64,000 nt of DNA. Origin: Arcobacter iocasae. GTDB lineage: Bacteria; Campylobacterota; Campylobacteria; Campylobacterales; Arcobacteraceae. The stretch is from contig NZ_CP090177.1 of NCBI RefSeq assembly GCF_042214795.1, positions 930,001 to 994,000 of the forward strand. The letters are read 5' to 3'. The position numbers were made by a program, and so were the translations under genes. Of this stretch, positions 1 through 9,279 are shown in pieces. The notes under the pieces were generated by a model. The model did not search any database. It saw nothing but the letters and a program-made list of their open reading frames with translations, and was not told the origin of the DNA. Position 1 is the first letter of the stretch; the number at the start of each line of letters is the position of its first letter.

Positions 1-1
1 A

Positions 2-1939
2 AAAAAATATGCAGATAAAAAATATGATTTAATCATTACAGCAGATAATTATGCTTTTAATTTTGCCCTTACAAATAATAAAAAGATATTTCATGATACT
101 CCAATTATTTTTTGTGGTCTTGAAAACTATGATAAAATCAAAATCCCAAATAATATGAAAAATTCTGTCACTGGTGTCATAGAATACAAAGAAATCAAAA
201 AAAACATACAACTTATAGAAGATTCCATAAAAAATTTAAATACTTTGTATATCATAAGTGATAATACTCTATCTTCAAAGGCAATAAGAAATCAGATACT
301 TGATGCTACTGCAGAACATAAAAATAAAATCAATATTATTTTTGATAAAAAGGTTGATATAAAAACACTAAAACAAAAAATCAAAAAACTTCCAGCAAAT
401 AGTGCCATACTTTTCACAAGTTTATATAAAGACATAAATGGAGAATTTATCTATGCTAATGATTTAAAAGATTTATTTGAAAATTCTGCTTATCCTATTT
501 TTGCTATAACTAAAATACATTTAGGAGAAGGTGTAGTTGGTGGGATTATGGTAGATCCATTTGAGCAGGGAAAACTAGCAGGAAATAAAGCCAATGATTT
601 TTTAAATGGAATACCTATTAAAGACATAGATATATCAACTCCTATTTCAAAACATTATTTTGACTATTCAGTATTAAAAAAGTTTGATTTACTCAATTCA
701 AATATTCCAATGCAATCGACCACAATAAATAAACCAAAAGACTTTTTTGAAGAGAATAGAAAAATCATAGATAGTACTTTTATTTTATTACCTTTACTTT
801 TTCTTTTGATTATTGGATTAATTGTTAATATTGTAAAAAAAGTCAATTTAGAGATAAAACTACTAGAACAAACTAAATTAGATAATGTTTTATTAAATAA
901 TATAAAAAATATAATTTATTGGAAAAGTAAAGAAGGCATTATTTTAGGTTGTAATGATGCTTTATGTAAATACTTAGATCTTTCAAAAGATAAAATTGTG
1001 GGTAAAAAACTAAATGATATCTTTCCTGAAATTTGCCAAAAAGTTGATGACAGAAAAGTATTCGTAAGTGACATAGAAACGACTTTAAGAGATAAGAACA
1101 ATGCTATTTTAAATGTTTTAATTAGACAAAAAATATATTTAAATAAAAAGAATGAAGAAGCAGGAATTGTTACAATAATAAATGATATCACTGATTTAAA
1201 AAAACTAGAGAATCAAAGAAAAAAAGATGAACAATTTATAGTACAACGATCAAAACTTTTTGAAGTAGGAGAGATGATAACTTCTGTTGCTCACCAATGG
1301 AAGGCCCCACTAATAGAAATATCAACCATAGCTCAAGAGTTACTTTATAAAAAAGATATTTCGAAAAGCTCTAGTAAAGAGTTTGTTGATGAAATTATGA
1401 CACAAGTTCAATATATGACAAGCACAATTGATGATTTTAAAGATTTCATAAAACCCTCAATCAGAAAAAGTGAATTTGAAATAAATTCTGCAATAGATCA
1501 ACTTCTAAGAGTAGTTGAACACAATACAAAATACAACTACATAAATGTAGATATAAACTATGAAGAGAATAAATCCTATACAATATATGGTTATGCAAAT
1601 GAGTTTAAACAAGCCATATTAAATATAATAAATAACTCAAAAGATAGTATTTTAAAAAAAAGACAAACCCAAGAGTTTCAAGCAAAAATTTCTATATCAA
1701 TATCTTCAGAAAATGATTTTTTATGTATATCCATAAAAGATAATGGGATTGGAATAAAAGATGAAAATCTAGAAAAAATATTTGAACCATTTTTTACAAG
1801 TAAAAAAAATGGTGATGGATTTGGTCTTTATATGGTAAAACTAATCATTGAAGATAAAATGAATGGCTCAATTAAAGCTTTACCTTGTGATGAAGGAGCA
1901 AATATTTTTATCTGTTTAAAAGATCCAATAGAGAATTAA
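2..1939 (+). CDS. Sensor histidine kinase with ABC-binding-protein-like sensor domain (5' end outside window)
   Basis: The frame is open from base 2 with no stop, so the gene begins left of the window; the first ATG at 155 lies inside a conserved sensor fold and is not the likely start. The visible 645 residues hold a periplasmic region resembling ABC transporter substrate-binding proteins (PF04392-like), a membrane segment near bases 770-835, a PAS-like region (about 900-1190), and a kinase core. The phosphoacceptor histidine is in VAHQWKAPL at 1292-1294; the ATPase part shows the DNGIGI and GFGLYM motifs. It is followed after one base by a response regulator, so the two form a two-component pair. 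The ligand is unknown. Confidence 0.88.
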   Translation, partial: KKYADKKYDLIITADNYAFNFALTNNKKIFHDTPIIFCGLENYDKIKIPNNMKNSVTGVIEYKEIKKNIQLIEDSIKNLNTLYIISDNTLSSKAIRNQILDATAEHKNKINIIFDKKVDIKTLKQKIKKLPANSAILFTSLYKDINGEFIYANDLKDLFENSAYPIFAITKIHLGEGVVGGIMVDPFEQGKLAGNKANDFLNGIPIKDIDISTPISKHYFDYSVLKKFDLLNSNIPMQSTTINKPKDFFEENRKIIDSTFILLPLLFLLIIGLIVNIVKKVNLEIKLLEQTKLDNVLLNNIKNIIYWKSKEGIILGCNDALCKYLDLSKDKIVGKKLNDIFPEICQKVDDRKVFVSDIETTLRDKNNAILNVLIRQKIYLNKKNEEAGIVTIINDITDLKKLENQRKKDEQFIVQRSKLFEVGEMITSVAHQWKAPLIEISTIAQELLYKKDISKSSSKEFVDEIMTQVQYMTSTIDDFKDFIKPSIRKSEFEINSAIDQLLRVVEHNTKYNYINVDINYEENKSYTIYGYANEFKQAILNIINNSKDSILKKRQTQEFQAKISISISSENDFLCISIKDNGIGIKDENLEKIFEPFFTSKKNGDGFGLYMVKLIIEDKMNGSIKALPCDEGANIFICLKDPIEN

Positions 1940-1940
1940 A

Positions 1941-2588
1941 ATGAAAATATTATTATTAGAAGATAATAAAAGATTATCAAAACTTATTATTGAAGCCCTA
2001 TGGGAAAAAAATTACAAAATTGATTGGTTTGAAGATGGAATACATGCTTTAAATGCAGTTCACGATGGTTATGACTGTTTTATTTTGGATATAAATGTAC
2101 CAGGAATAGATGGGCTTAGTTTGTTAAAAGAGATTAGAGTTATGGATAAAAAAACACCCGCCATAATTATAAGTGCTAATGTCGAATTGGAGACTATAAA
2201 AGATGCTTATACTAATGGTTGCGATGAATATATAAAAAAACCTTTTTATATCTATGAGTTAGAATTGAAGCTTAATAAATTTTGTAAAAAAGAAAAAGAA
2301 ATTATAAATCTACTTGAAAACTATACTTATAACACAAGTAGTGAACTTTTGTATGATGAAAATAAACAAGAGATAAAATTAGCAAAAAAAGAAATTTTAC
2401 TTTTAAATTTATTTATAAAAAATTGTGAGAAAATAGTTACCTTTGAACATATAGAACAGTATGTTTGGGAAGGTGATTTAACTACAAATGAGAGTATTAG
2501 AACACTTGTAAAAAGACTAAGAAAGAAACTTCCAAAAGATACAATAACTTCACAAATTGGAATTGGATATAAACTACAAATTTCTTAA
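1941..2588 (+). CDS. OmpR/PhoB-family response regulator
   Basis: A 215-residue two-domain regulator. The receiver domain has the acidic pocket LLLEDN, the phosphoacceptor Asp50 in FILDINVPG and the conserved lysine in IKKPF. The C-terminal winged helix (Trans_reg_C type, about residues 125-213) ends in GIGYKL. It starts one base after the sensor kinase stop and is its cognate partner by position. Its stop codon overlaps that of the convergent pabB-like gene: the TAA at 2586-2588 and the opposite TAA at 2585-2587 share bases. Targets cannot be read from the sequence. Confidence 0.92.
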   Translation: MKILLLEDNKRLSKLIIEALWEKNYKIDWFEDGIHALNAVHDGYDCFILDINVPGIDGLSLLKEIRVMDKKTPAIIISANVELETIKDAYTNGCDEYIKKPFYIYELELKLNKFCKKEKEIINLLENYTYNTSSELLYDENKQEIKLAKKEILLLNLFIKNCEKIVTFEHIEQYVWEGDLTTNESIRTLVKRLRKKLPKDTITSQIGIGYKLQIS

Positions 2589-3541
2589 AATGGTAAGTAG
2601 ATTTTATCAATTAATTCTTGATATTCTAACTTAGCATCACTATCACAAGTAATTCCACCACCACTTTTATAATAAAGATTTTCATCTTTATCTTTTTGAA
2701 TAAATCTAATCATAACAGAACTATCTAAACTCTTTCCATCAAAAATCCCAAAAATACCTGTGTAATATTCCCTATCATATCCTTCAATATCTTTTATTAT
2801 TTCTACAGTTTTTCTTTTTGGTGTTCCAGTTATAGAACCAGCTGGAAGAAGTGAAAGTAAGATATCTCCTAGTTTTTCATTCCAATTACTCTGTAATTCT
2901 CCTGATATTTTAGAACTTACTTGAAGAAGTTTTTTATCACCTGCTTGTATTTCATCAATATATCTAAACCTATCTACTCTAACTTTAGTTGAAACTATTC
3001 CCAAGTCATTACGAAGTAAGTCTACTACCATCGTATGTTCAGCCATCTCTTTCATATCACCCAAAATTTTAGCACTAGCATTTGCTAAGCTTGCATCAAT
3101 AGTGCCTTTCATGGGATAAGTATAGATTTTATCTTTTTTGATTTTTATAAATCTTTCAGGGGAAAAACAGACAAATTCATCTTTAAATTTTAGTTTAAAC
3201 TTTGCTTTTGATCTTTCATAAATCTCATCTAAACTCAAATCACACTTTATTTTTGTTTTAGCTGTTAGATTTAATAAATAACTGTTTCCTGAAGCTATTT
3301 GTTCTTGTATATATTCGAACTTCTTTTTATACTCTTCAAAACTCATTGGGTATTTTATCAAGGCTTCATCTTTTATTGAGTTTTTTTTCTCTTTAGCTGA
3401 AATCTCATATTTTATATCTTCTGGCAACTCTTTTAAAGGTTTTAAGAAGTAACTTTTTAAATCATAACTTATCATAAAAAAAAATGGCTCTTTTGAAGAG
3501 CCATAATTATTAAGTTGAGTTATTAAGTCTTGCTTGTTCAA
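2585..3541 (-). CDS. pabB: Aminodeoxychorismate synthase component I-like chorismate-binding enzyme
   Basis: A 318-residue chorismate-utilising enzyme. NSYLLNLT (near residue 87), YPMKGTID (near 143) and the PAGSITGTPK block followed by EYYTGIFG are the family's substrate and Mg sites. It converts chorismate to 4-amino-4-deoxychorismate for folate. It is shorter than the usual 450-residue form because the N-terminal subdomain is reduced, as in other Campylobacterota. The start is TTG at 3541; the N-terminal sequence matches family starts and the next Met is internal. There is no clear ribosome site, and the start lies 7 bases after the pyrB stop, so translation is probably coupled. Anthranilate synthase I is the main alternative. 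Confidence 0.82.
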   Translation of the reverse strand: MNKQDLITQLNNYGSSKEPFFFMISYDLKSYFLKPLKELPEDIKYEISAKEKKNSIKDEALIKYPMSFEEYKKKFEYIQEQIASGNSYLLNLTAKTKIKCDLSLDEIYERSKAKFKLKFKDEFVCFSPERFIKIKKDKIYTYPMKGTIDASLANASAKILGDMKEMAEHTMVVDLLRNDLGIVSTKVRVDRFRYIDEIQAGDKKLLQVSSKISGELQSNWNEKLGDILLSLLPAGSITGTPKRKTVEIIKDIEGYDREYYTGIFGIFDGKSLDSSVMIRFIQKDKDENLYYKSGGGITCDSDAKLEYQELIDKIYLPF

Positions 3542-3548
3542 ATATATA

Positions 3549-4430
3549 CTATTGAGAAAGTATTAGTTTTTTAAGTACTGCCATTCTAACAGCAACACCG
3601 TTTTTAACTTGTTTTAAAACTTTTGATCTAGGATCTAATAACATCTCATCACTAATATCAACATTTCTGTTCACTGGTCCTGGATGTAAAAGTAAAATAT
3701 CTCTATCACCTAAAACTTCTTTTGTAATACAATAATCTTTTGCATAATCATTAATTGATTGGAAATATATTTCATTGTGTCTTTCTAATTGTGTTCTTAA
3801 ACTCATCACAACATCAACTTCATCAATTACTTCTGAAATATTATCATATTGTTTGTGCTCATTTGTTTCTGATTTAAAACAATCAGGTGCTACAAAACAC
3901 ACATCTAATCCAAATCTAGGAAGAAGTTTTCTATTAGAACCAGCAACTCTTGAAGTTCTAACATCACCTACTATTGCAACTTTTTTACCTTCAATTTCTC
4001 CATCAAAATGTTCCATGATAGTAAACAAATCAAGTAAAGCTTGAGTAGGATGTGCATGTTTGCCATCACCTGCATTAATTATTGGGCAATTTACAAGGTC
4101 AACTAAAGTTCCTGGTAATCCACACTCTGAATGTCTTATGATAATAGCATCTGGACACATTGCGTTGATATTTGCAACAGTATCAAATATAGTTTCACCT
4201 TTACTACTAGAACTTGTTCCCACATCAAGTGAAACAATCTCTGCACCTAATCTTTTTGCAGCTATTTCAAAAGCACTTCTAGTTCGTGTAGAGTTTTCAA
4301 AAAATAGGGTAACTACTACTTTGCCTTTTAAAATATCCCTTGATTTCATATCTAAAAACAGTTTCGCATCATCAAATAATGAAATAATCTCCTCGTTTGT
4401 AAAGTCTGAAGTTCTTATGAGGTTTTGCAT
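3549..4430 (-). CDS. pyrB: Aspartate carbamoyltransferase catalytic subunit
   Basis: A 293-residue ATCase that condenses carbamoyl phosphate with aspartate in pyrimidine synthesis. The carbamoyl-phosphate loop STRTR is at residues 47-51, HPTQALLD follows near 127, and LLHPGPVNR near the C-terminus is the aspartate-side motif. Length is typical of the catalytic chain. No regulatory pyrI chain is next to it. It heads a two-gene unit with the pabB-like gene, and its start is divergent from the cis/trans isomerase gene. Confidence 0.96.
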   Translation of the reverse strand: MQNLIRTSDFTNEEIISLFDDAKLFLDMKSRDILKGKVVVTLFFENSTRTRSAFEIAAKRLGAEIVSLDVGTSSSSKGETIFDTVANINAMCPDAIIIRHSECGLPGTLVDLVNCPIINAGDGKHAHPTQALLDLFTIMEHFDGEIEGKKVAIVGDVRTSRVAGSNRKLLPRFGLDVCFVAPDCFKSETNEHKQYDNISEVIDEVDVVMSLRTQLERHNEIYFQSINDYAKDYCITKEVLGDRDILLLHPGPVNRNVDISDEMLLDPRSKVLKQVKNGVAVRMAVLKKLILSQ

Positions 4431-4485
4431 CTATTATCCTTGCCTTTTTAAAAACAAATTTTATCAAAAAAAAGATTAAATTGGT

Positions 4486-4491
4486 TATAAT
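4486..4491 (+). promoter_or_regulatory. -10 box for the cis/trans isomerase gene
   Basis: A perfect TATAAT lies 28 bases upstream of the ATG at 4519. No clear -35 box is visible, which is normal for housekeeping promoters in this phylum. A ribosome site (AAGGA) lies at 4509-4513. Confidence 0.6.
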
Positions 4492-4518
4492 ATTTTCCTA
4501 TTCTCCCTAAGGAACTTA

Positions 4519-6846
4519 ATGAAATTTTCACTTTATATAATATTTACAATCATATTTTTACTTTCTAATGCAAATGCACAGTTTAATCAAAAAGTTTCCT
4601 TTGATGAAGTTAAAAAAGAAATCTCTTACGAAAATGATATAAAACCCATACTAGACAAAAGATGTGTAGTTTGTCACTCTTGTTATAATTCACCTTGTCA
4701 ATTAAAAATGAGCTCACTAGAAGGACTTTTAAGAGGAGCAACAAAAGAGCCTATTTATAAAAATAGACTAAAAGCTGGTGAAATGACAAGACTCTTTGTA
4801 GATGCAAGTACTACAGAACAATGGAGAGAAAAAGGCTTTTATCCAGTAAATGAAAAGATACCAAATCTAAATGCTTCTATAATGTCTTATTTATTAAATC
4901 AAAAACAAAATTTTCCAAAAATAAAAGGAAGTTATGCCCCAGAAGATGATGAACTAACTTGTATAAAAGATAAAGATGAACTTGAAAAATATTTAAATGA
5001 CAAGCCTTATCATGGTATGCCCTATGGTTTTCCAGCTTTAAAAAAAGAAGAACACAATCTTCTTATGACTTGGTTAAATAAAGGAATAAAAAAGCCTAAA
5101 ATCATACAAACAAAAGAACCAAAAGAGATAAAAATCTTCGAAGACTTTTTGAATAATCAAGATGTAAAACATAAAGTAACAGCTAGATATATTTATGAAC
5201 ATCTTTTCTTAGCTCATATTAAATTTCCTGATAGTAATGATTTTTACGAACTAGTAAGGTCTTATACAAAACCAAATACAAGTGTAAAAGTAATAGCAAC
5301 AAGACTTCCTTATGATAAAGTTGAAGAGCCATTTTATTATAGGTTTGAAAAAATAAAATCAACTATTGTTCATAAAACACATATGGTATATAATTTTGAT
5401 GAAAGTAAATTAAAAAGATATAAAGACCTTTTTATAAATACAAATTGGGAAGCAAAACCTACTTTAGTAAGTTATGATTCAAAAATAGCAGCAAATCCAT
5501 TAACAGCTTATGAACAAATACCTGCAACATCTAGATACAATTTTTTACTTGATAATATCCACTACTTTATTATGACATTTATAAGAGGTCCTGTTTGTAA
5601 AGGTCAAATTGCACTAAATGTAATAAATGACCATTTCTGGGTTGCCTTTAAAGACCCAAAATATGATGTAACTCTTCATGATAGTAACTTTATACATGAT
5701 AATTTAAAAAAGCTAAGTGTACCAAATGAATATGGACCAAATGCTCCTATTTTGGATACTTTTGATTTTTATAATTATGACCAAGATACCATAGCTTATT
5801 ATAAAAATAAAAATGAACTTTACAAAAAATATTATAAAAATGGAATAGATATAAATAGTATCTGGAAAGGCAATCATAACGGAAGAAAAGATAATGATGC
5901 AATATTGACTATATATAGACATTTTAACTCTGCCTCAGTTCAAAAGGGAGCCTTGGGTGATATTCCTAAAACTATGTGGGTTATTGATTATCCTTTATTA
6001 GAAAGACTTTATTATTCTCTTGTTGTTGGATTTGATGTATTTGGGAATACCCCCCATAAACTACTTGTAAGAAAGTATATGGACAGACTAAGAATAGAAG
6101 GTGAAAGTAACTTCTTAGAATATCTTCCAAAAGATATTAGAAAAACTCAATTTGACAAATGGTACTTAGGATATACTGCAAAATGGTTAATTACTTACAT
6201 CCCATCTCAAAATAACACCTTAATAAAATATAACTCTAAAGAGTATAAAAAAGAGTTGATTTTAGATATCTTAGATTATACAAATACACCAAAAGATGAA
6301 ATAAACTTTATAGAAAAAGATTATAAACAATCTCCTATATTAAAACAATACAATACAAAAGCTCAAATAGAAAAAGGCCTTAAAGACCTAACTTTAAAAA
6401 AGAATATAACTCTTTTTAGGGACTATTCAAGTGATAATTTCAATCTTTCATATTTAAGAATACAGATGAATAATAAAGAGAATTATGTTTATTCAATAGT
6501 AATAAATAAATGGCATGACAATGTTGCCTTTTTATTTAATGAAAGTGAAAGATTAGATCCTCGTAAAGATAAAATAAATATAGTAAAAGGATTTATAGGT
6601 TCATATCCAAACTTATTTATTGTTGTAAAACAAGATGATTTAAGTGAGTTTTTTAATATTTTGATACATTATAAAAAAAATGATAATAAAAAACTAGCAA
6701 AATATTTTATAAGTAGAGAAAATAAAAACTTTTGGGAAGTATATGATTGGTTTCAAAATGAATTTGACAAAGAGAAACCTATAGACTCAGGAATTTTTGA
6801 TTTAAATAGATATTTTAGAAAATCTATCCTTCCCGAAACTAATTAA
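4519..6846 (+). CDS. cti: Periplasmic fatty acid cis/trans isomerase
   Basis: A 775-residue protein with a cleavable signal (residues 1-20, cleavage after ANA). A haem c site CVVCH lies at residues 49-53, followed by the family segment SPCQLKMSSLEGLLRGA. This enzyme family converts cis-unsaturated phospholipid acyl chains to trans in the periplasm, stiffening the membrane under solvent or heat stress. The length matches the family. It stands alone between divergent pyrB and the downstream argD, which has its own promoter. In an alcohol-oxidising organism it would fit solvent defence, but that link is inference. Confidence 0.92.
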   Translation: MKFSLYIIFTIIFLLSNANAQFNQKVSFDEVKKEISYENDIKPILDKRCVVCHSCYNSPCQLKMSSLEGLLRGATKEPIYKNRLKAGEMTRLFVDASTTEQWREKGFYPVNEKIPNLNASIMSYLLNQKQNFPKIKGSYAPEDDELTCIKDKDELEKYLNDKPYHGMPYGFPALKKEEHNLLMTWLNKGIKKPKIIQTKEPKEIKIFEDFLNNQDVKHKVTARYIYEHLFLAHIKFPDSNDFYELVRSYTKPNTSVKVIATRLPYDKVEEPFYYRFEKIKSTIVHKTHMVYNFDESKLKRYKDLFINTNWEAKPTLVSYDSKIAANPLTAYEQIPATSRYNFLLDNIHYFIMTFIRGPVCKGQIALNVINDHFWVAFKDPKYDVTLHDSNFIHDNLKKLSVPNEYGPNAPILDTFDFYNYDQDTIAYYKNKNELYKKYYKNGIDINSIWKGNHNGRKDNDAILTIYRHFNSASVQKGALGDIPKTMWVIDYPLLERLYYSLVVGFDVFGNTPHKLLVRKYMDRLRIEGESNFLEYLPKDIRKTQFDKWYLGYTAKWLITYIPSQNNTLIKYNSKEYKKELILDILDYTNTPKDEINFIEKDYKQSPILKQYNTKAQIEKGLKDLTLKKNITLFRDYSSDNFNLSYLRIQMNNKENYVYSIVINKWHDNVAFLFNESERLDPRKDKINIVKGFIGSYPNLFIVVKQDDLSEFFNILIHYKKNDNKKLAKYFISRENKNFWEVYDWFQNEFDKEKPIDSGIFDLNRYFRKSILPETN

Positions 6847-6860
6847 AAATATATTTTCGA

Positions 6861-6866
6861 TATAAT
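6861..6866 (+). promoter_or_regulatory. -10 box for argD
   Basis: TATAAT lies 29 bases upstream of the ATG at 6895, with AGGAAG as ribosome site at 6881-6886. No strong -35 is visible. Confidence 0.55.
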
Positions 6867-6894
6867 AAGCATATTTTTTTTAGGAAGTTTACAA

Positions 6895-8076
6895 ATGTTA
6901 GAACAATTAGATAAAGATTATGTATTAAATACTTATGCAAGAAATTATGTTAACTTTAAAAGTGGAAAAAATGCAACACTTTTTGATGACAAAGGTAATA
7001 ACTATATAGATTTTACTTCAGGAATTGGTGTTGTTAGTGTTGGACATGGTAATAAACAAGTTGCAGATGCAATTTATGATCAAGTTAGTAATATAACTCA
7101 TATTTCAAACCTATATGCCATAGAACCACAAGCCCTATTAGCTGAAAAAATTGCTAAACTTAGTGGTTATGATGTTGCAACATTTTTTGCGAATAGTGGT
7201 GCTGAAGCAAATGAAGGTGCAATAAAGATTGCAAGAAAATATGGGCAAACAAAATTTGCAAATAAAAAATATAAAGTGATAACTTTAGAGCACTCTTTCC
7301 ATGGAAGAACTATTACTACTGTTAAAGCAACAGGTCAAGATAAATTTCACTCACCAAATTTTTCTCCATATCCTGAAGGTTTTTCATATAACAAACAAAT
7401 CAATGACATCTATAACTCAATAGATGAAGAAACTGTTGCTGTGATGATTGAACTTGTTCAAGGTGAAGGTGGTGTTCAACCTTTCGAAAAAGAAGAGATT
7501 CAAAAATTAGCTGCATTTTTAAAAGAAAAAGAAGTTTTATTTATCGTTGATGAAGTTCAAACAGGAATATATAGAAGTGGTGAATTTTTAGCAAGTAACC
7601 TTTATGAAATAGAGCCTGATATTATTACAATCGCAAAAGGCTTAGGTGGTGGAGTTCCTATTGGAGCAGTTTTAACAAAACATAAAAATATCTTCTCACC
7701 TGGTGATCATGGTTCAACTTTTGGTGGTAATTATTTAGTTACAAGAGCATCTTTAGAAGTTTTAAAAATCTTAGATGAATACAAAGATAAAGGTGGACTT
7801 GATGAAGCTATTATTTACTTCGAATCAAAATTAGCTGCTTTATTTGAAAAATATCCAAATATATTCATTTCAAAAGTTGGTTTAGGTCTTATGAGAGGAC
7901 TTAGAGCAAAAGATGAAGCTACTTTAGCAGCAATTATTAAAAATAGTTTTGAACAAGGAGTATTAGTCTTAAAATCAGGAAGAAATACTTTAAGATTCTT
8001 GCCAGTATTAACTATCACAAAAGAAGAAATTGATGAAGGATTCAAAAGGCTAGATGATGCAATTTCTAAGATTTAA
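6895..8076 (+). CDS. argD: Acetylornithine aminotransferase
   Basis: A 393-residue class III PLP aminotransferase. The PLP lysine is Lys248 in TIAKGLGGG, with VDEVQTG at 218-224 and NSGAEANEGAIK near 100. It transfers amino nitrogen between glutamate and N-acetylglutamate semialdehyde in arginine synthesis, possibly also succinyl-diaminopimelate in lysine synthesis. The last 23 bases overlap the next gene, a TolC-like protein, suggesting shared transcription but no obvious shared function. Confidence 0.93.
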   Translation: MLEQLDKDYVLNTYARNYVNFKSGKNATLFDDKGNNYIDFTSGIGVVSVGHGNKQVADAIYDQVSNITHISNLYAIEPQALLAEKIAKLSGYDVATFFANSGAEANEGAIKIARKYGQTKFANKKYKVITLEHSFHGRTITTVKATGQDKFHSPNFSPYPEGFSYNKQINDIYNSIDEETVAVMIELVQGEGGVQPFEKEEIQKLAAFLKEKEVLFIVDEVQTGIYRSGEFLASNLYEIEPDIITIAKGLGGGVPIGAVLTKHKNIFSPGDHGSTFGGNYLVTRASLEVLKILDEYKDKGGLDEAIIYFESKLAALFEKYPNIFISKVGLGLMRGLRAKDEATLAAIIKNSFEQGVLVLKSGRNTLRFLPVLTITKEEIDEGFKRLDDAISKI

Positions 8077-9250
8077 ACTATCTTTAGCAACTATTGTATT
8101 AGTTGCTAGTTCTTCATTTGCAGCACAAAGTGATAAGTTAGATGAATCTATTCTTTTAAAGAAAAGATTAGAAATATTTGATTTATCAAAAGAGCAAATA
8201 GAAGAGAATAGTTCAAAACTTAAAAAAGATTGGATAAATCCAGTAAATTATACCTATTCAAAAGTTTATGGAGATAAATATGATACTGAAAAGTCTCTTA
8301 TCTCCGTAGACCAACCCATATTTAAAACTGGTGGTATTTACAAAGCCATAAAATATGCAAATGCTCAAAGACTCTATTCACATTTAGATTTAGATTTGCA
8401 AAAAAAGGCTATGATAAAAGATACTACAACTATTTTATTTAATATTCATAAACTACAATTACAAATAAAAAAACAAGAGCTTTTAGTAAAAAATGGAGAA
8501 ATAGATATCCAAAGAAAAAAAGAACAAGTATTCAATGGTTTTGCTGATACTTCTTTACTAGATAATGCCATACTTGATACAAATACAAGTAGAAATGCTT
8601 TGGCTGATTTAGTTTATCAAAAAGAAGAGTTAATAAATGAATTTGCTACATATGCAAGTGGTGATTATGAAAGTTTTACTTTGCCAAAATTTAGTATTTT
8701 AGATAAAGAAAACTTCTTAAAAGATAATCTAACTTTGAAAAGAGCAAAAGCAGATATAAGTAGTAAAAAAGACTTTTCTTGGATGACCATATCAAAATAT
8801 CTTCCAACAGTAAGTGCAACCTTTGATTATACAAAATATCACTCAAGTAATAACCCTACAATAAATACAGATGATGATGTTCAAAACTATGGAATAAAAA
8901 TCACTATGCCCCTTGATACAAGAACCTTCAATGATATTCAAAGTACAAGAATAGATTATCTAAAAGCAAAATTGGATTTTGATAATCAAATTTTAGAACA
9001 AGAAAATTATTTCAAAAGTAAACTATCAAAAATCAAAATGATAGATTCAAAAATAGCTATTGCAAAAAATGATTATGTATTATATAACTCCCTACTTGAT
9101 GTAGTTGTAGAAGAAAAAGAAGCAGAACTAAAAACCCAAAGTGATGTAGACACCTTACTAAATTCTAAGAAAATAAGAGAATTAGACCTCAAAATTTACA
9201 ATATCGATAAACAAATCGAACTATTAGATATTTATTCTAAAATAAGCTAA
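8054..9250 (+). CDS. TolC-like outer membrane channel protein
   Basis: A 398-residue protein with a signal peptide (about residues 1-23, ending SSSFA) and long amphipathic helices with coiled-coil spacing in two similar halves, as in outer membrane efflux proteins (PF02321). ATG codons at 8054 and 8057 both lie inside argD; the overlap suggests translational coupling. No membrane-fusion or pump gene is adjacent, so the inner partner is unknown. The family call is from overall pattern rather than a sharp motif. Confidence 0.72.
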   Translation: MMQFLRFKLSLATIVLVASSSFAAQSDKLDESILLKKRLEIFDLSKEQIEENSSKLKKDWINPVNYTYSKVYGDKYDTEKSLISVDQPIFKTGGIYKAIKYANAQRLYSHLDLDLQKKAMIKDTTTILFNIHKLQLQIKKQELLVKNGEIDIQRKKEQVFNGFADTSLLDNAILDTNTSRNALADLVYQKEELINEFATYASGDYESFTLPKFSILDKENFLKDNLTLKRAKADISSKKDFSWMTISKYLPTVSATFDYTKYHSSNNPTINTDDDVQNYGIKITMPLDTRTFNDIQSTRIDYLKAKLDFDNQILEQENYFKSKLSKIKMIDSKIAIAKNDYVLYNSLLDVVVEEKEAELKTQSDVDTLLNSKKIRELDLKIYNIDKQIELLDIYSKIS

Positions 9251-9279
9251 CAAACAAGAAGATTACTTCTTCTTATTTG
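9251..9279. terminator. Bidirectional hairpin between TolC-like gene and pyk
   Basis: Arms of 11 bases at 9251-9261 and 9269-9279 pair with one G-U, around a 7-base loop. The stem overlaps the pyk stop codon region and lies directly after the TolC-like stop, so it can end transcripts from both sides. Confidence 0.6.
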
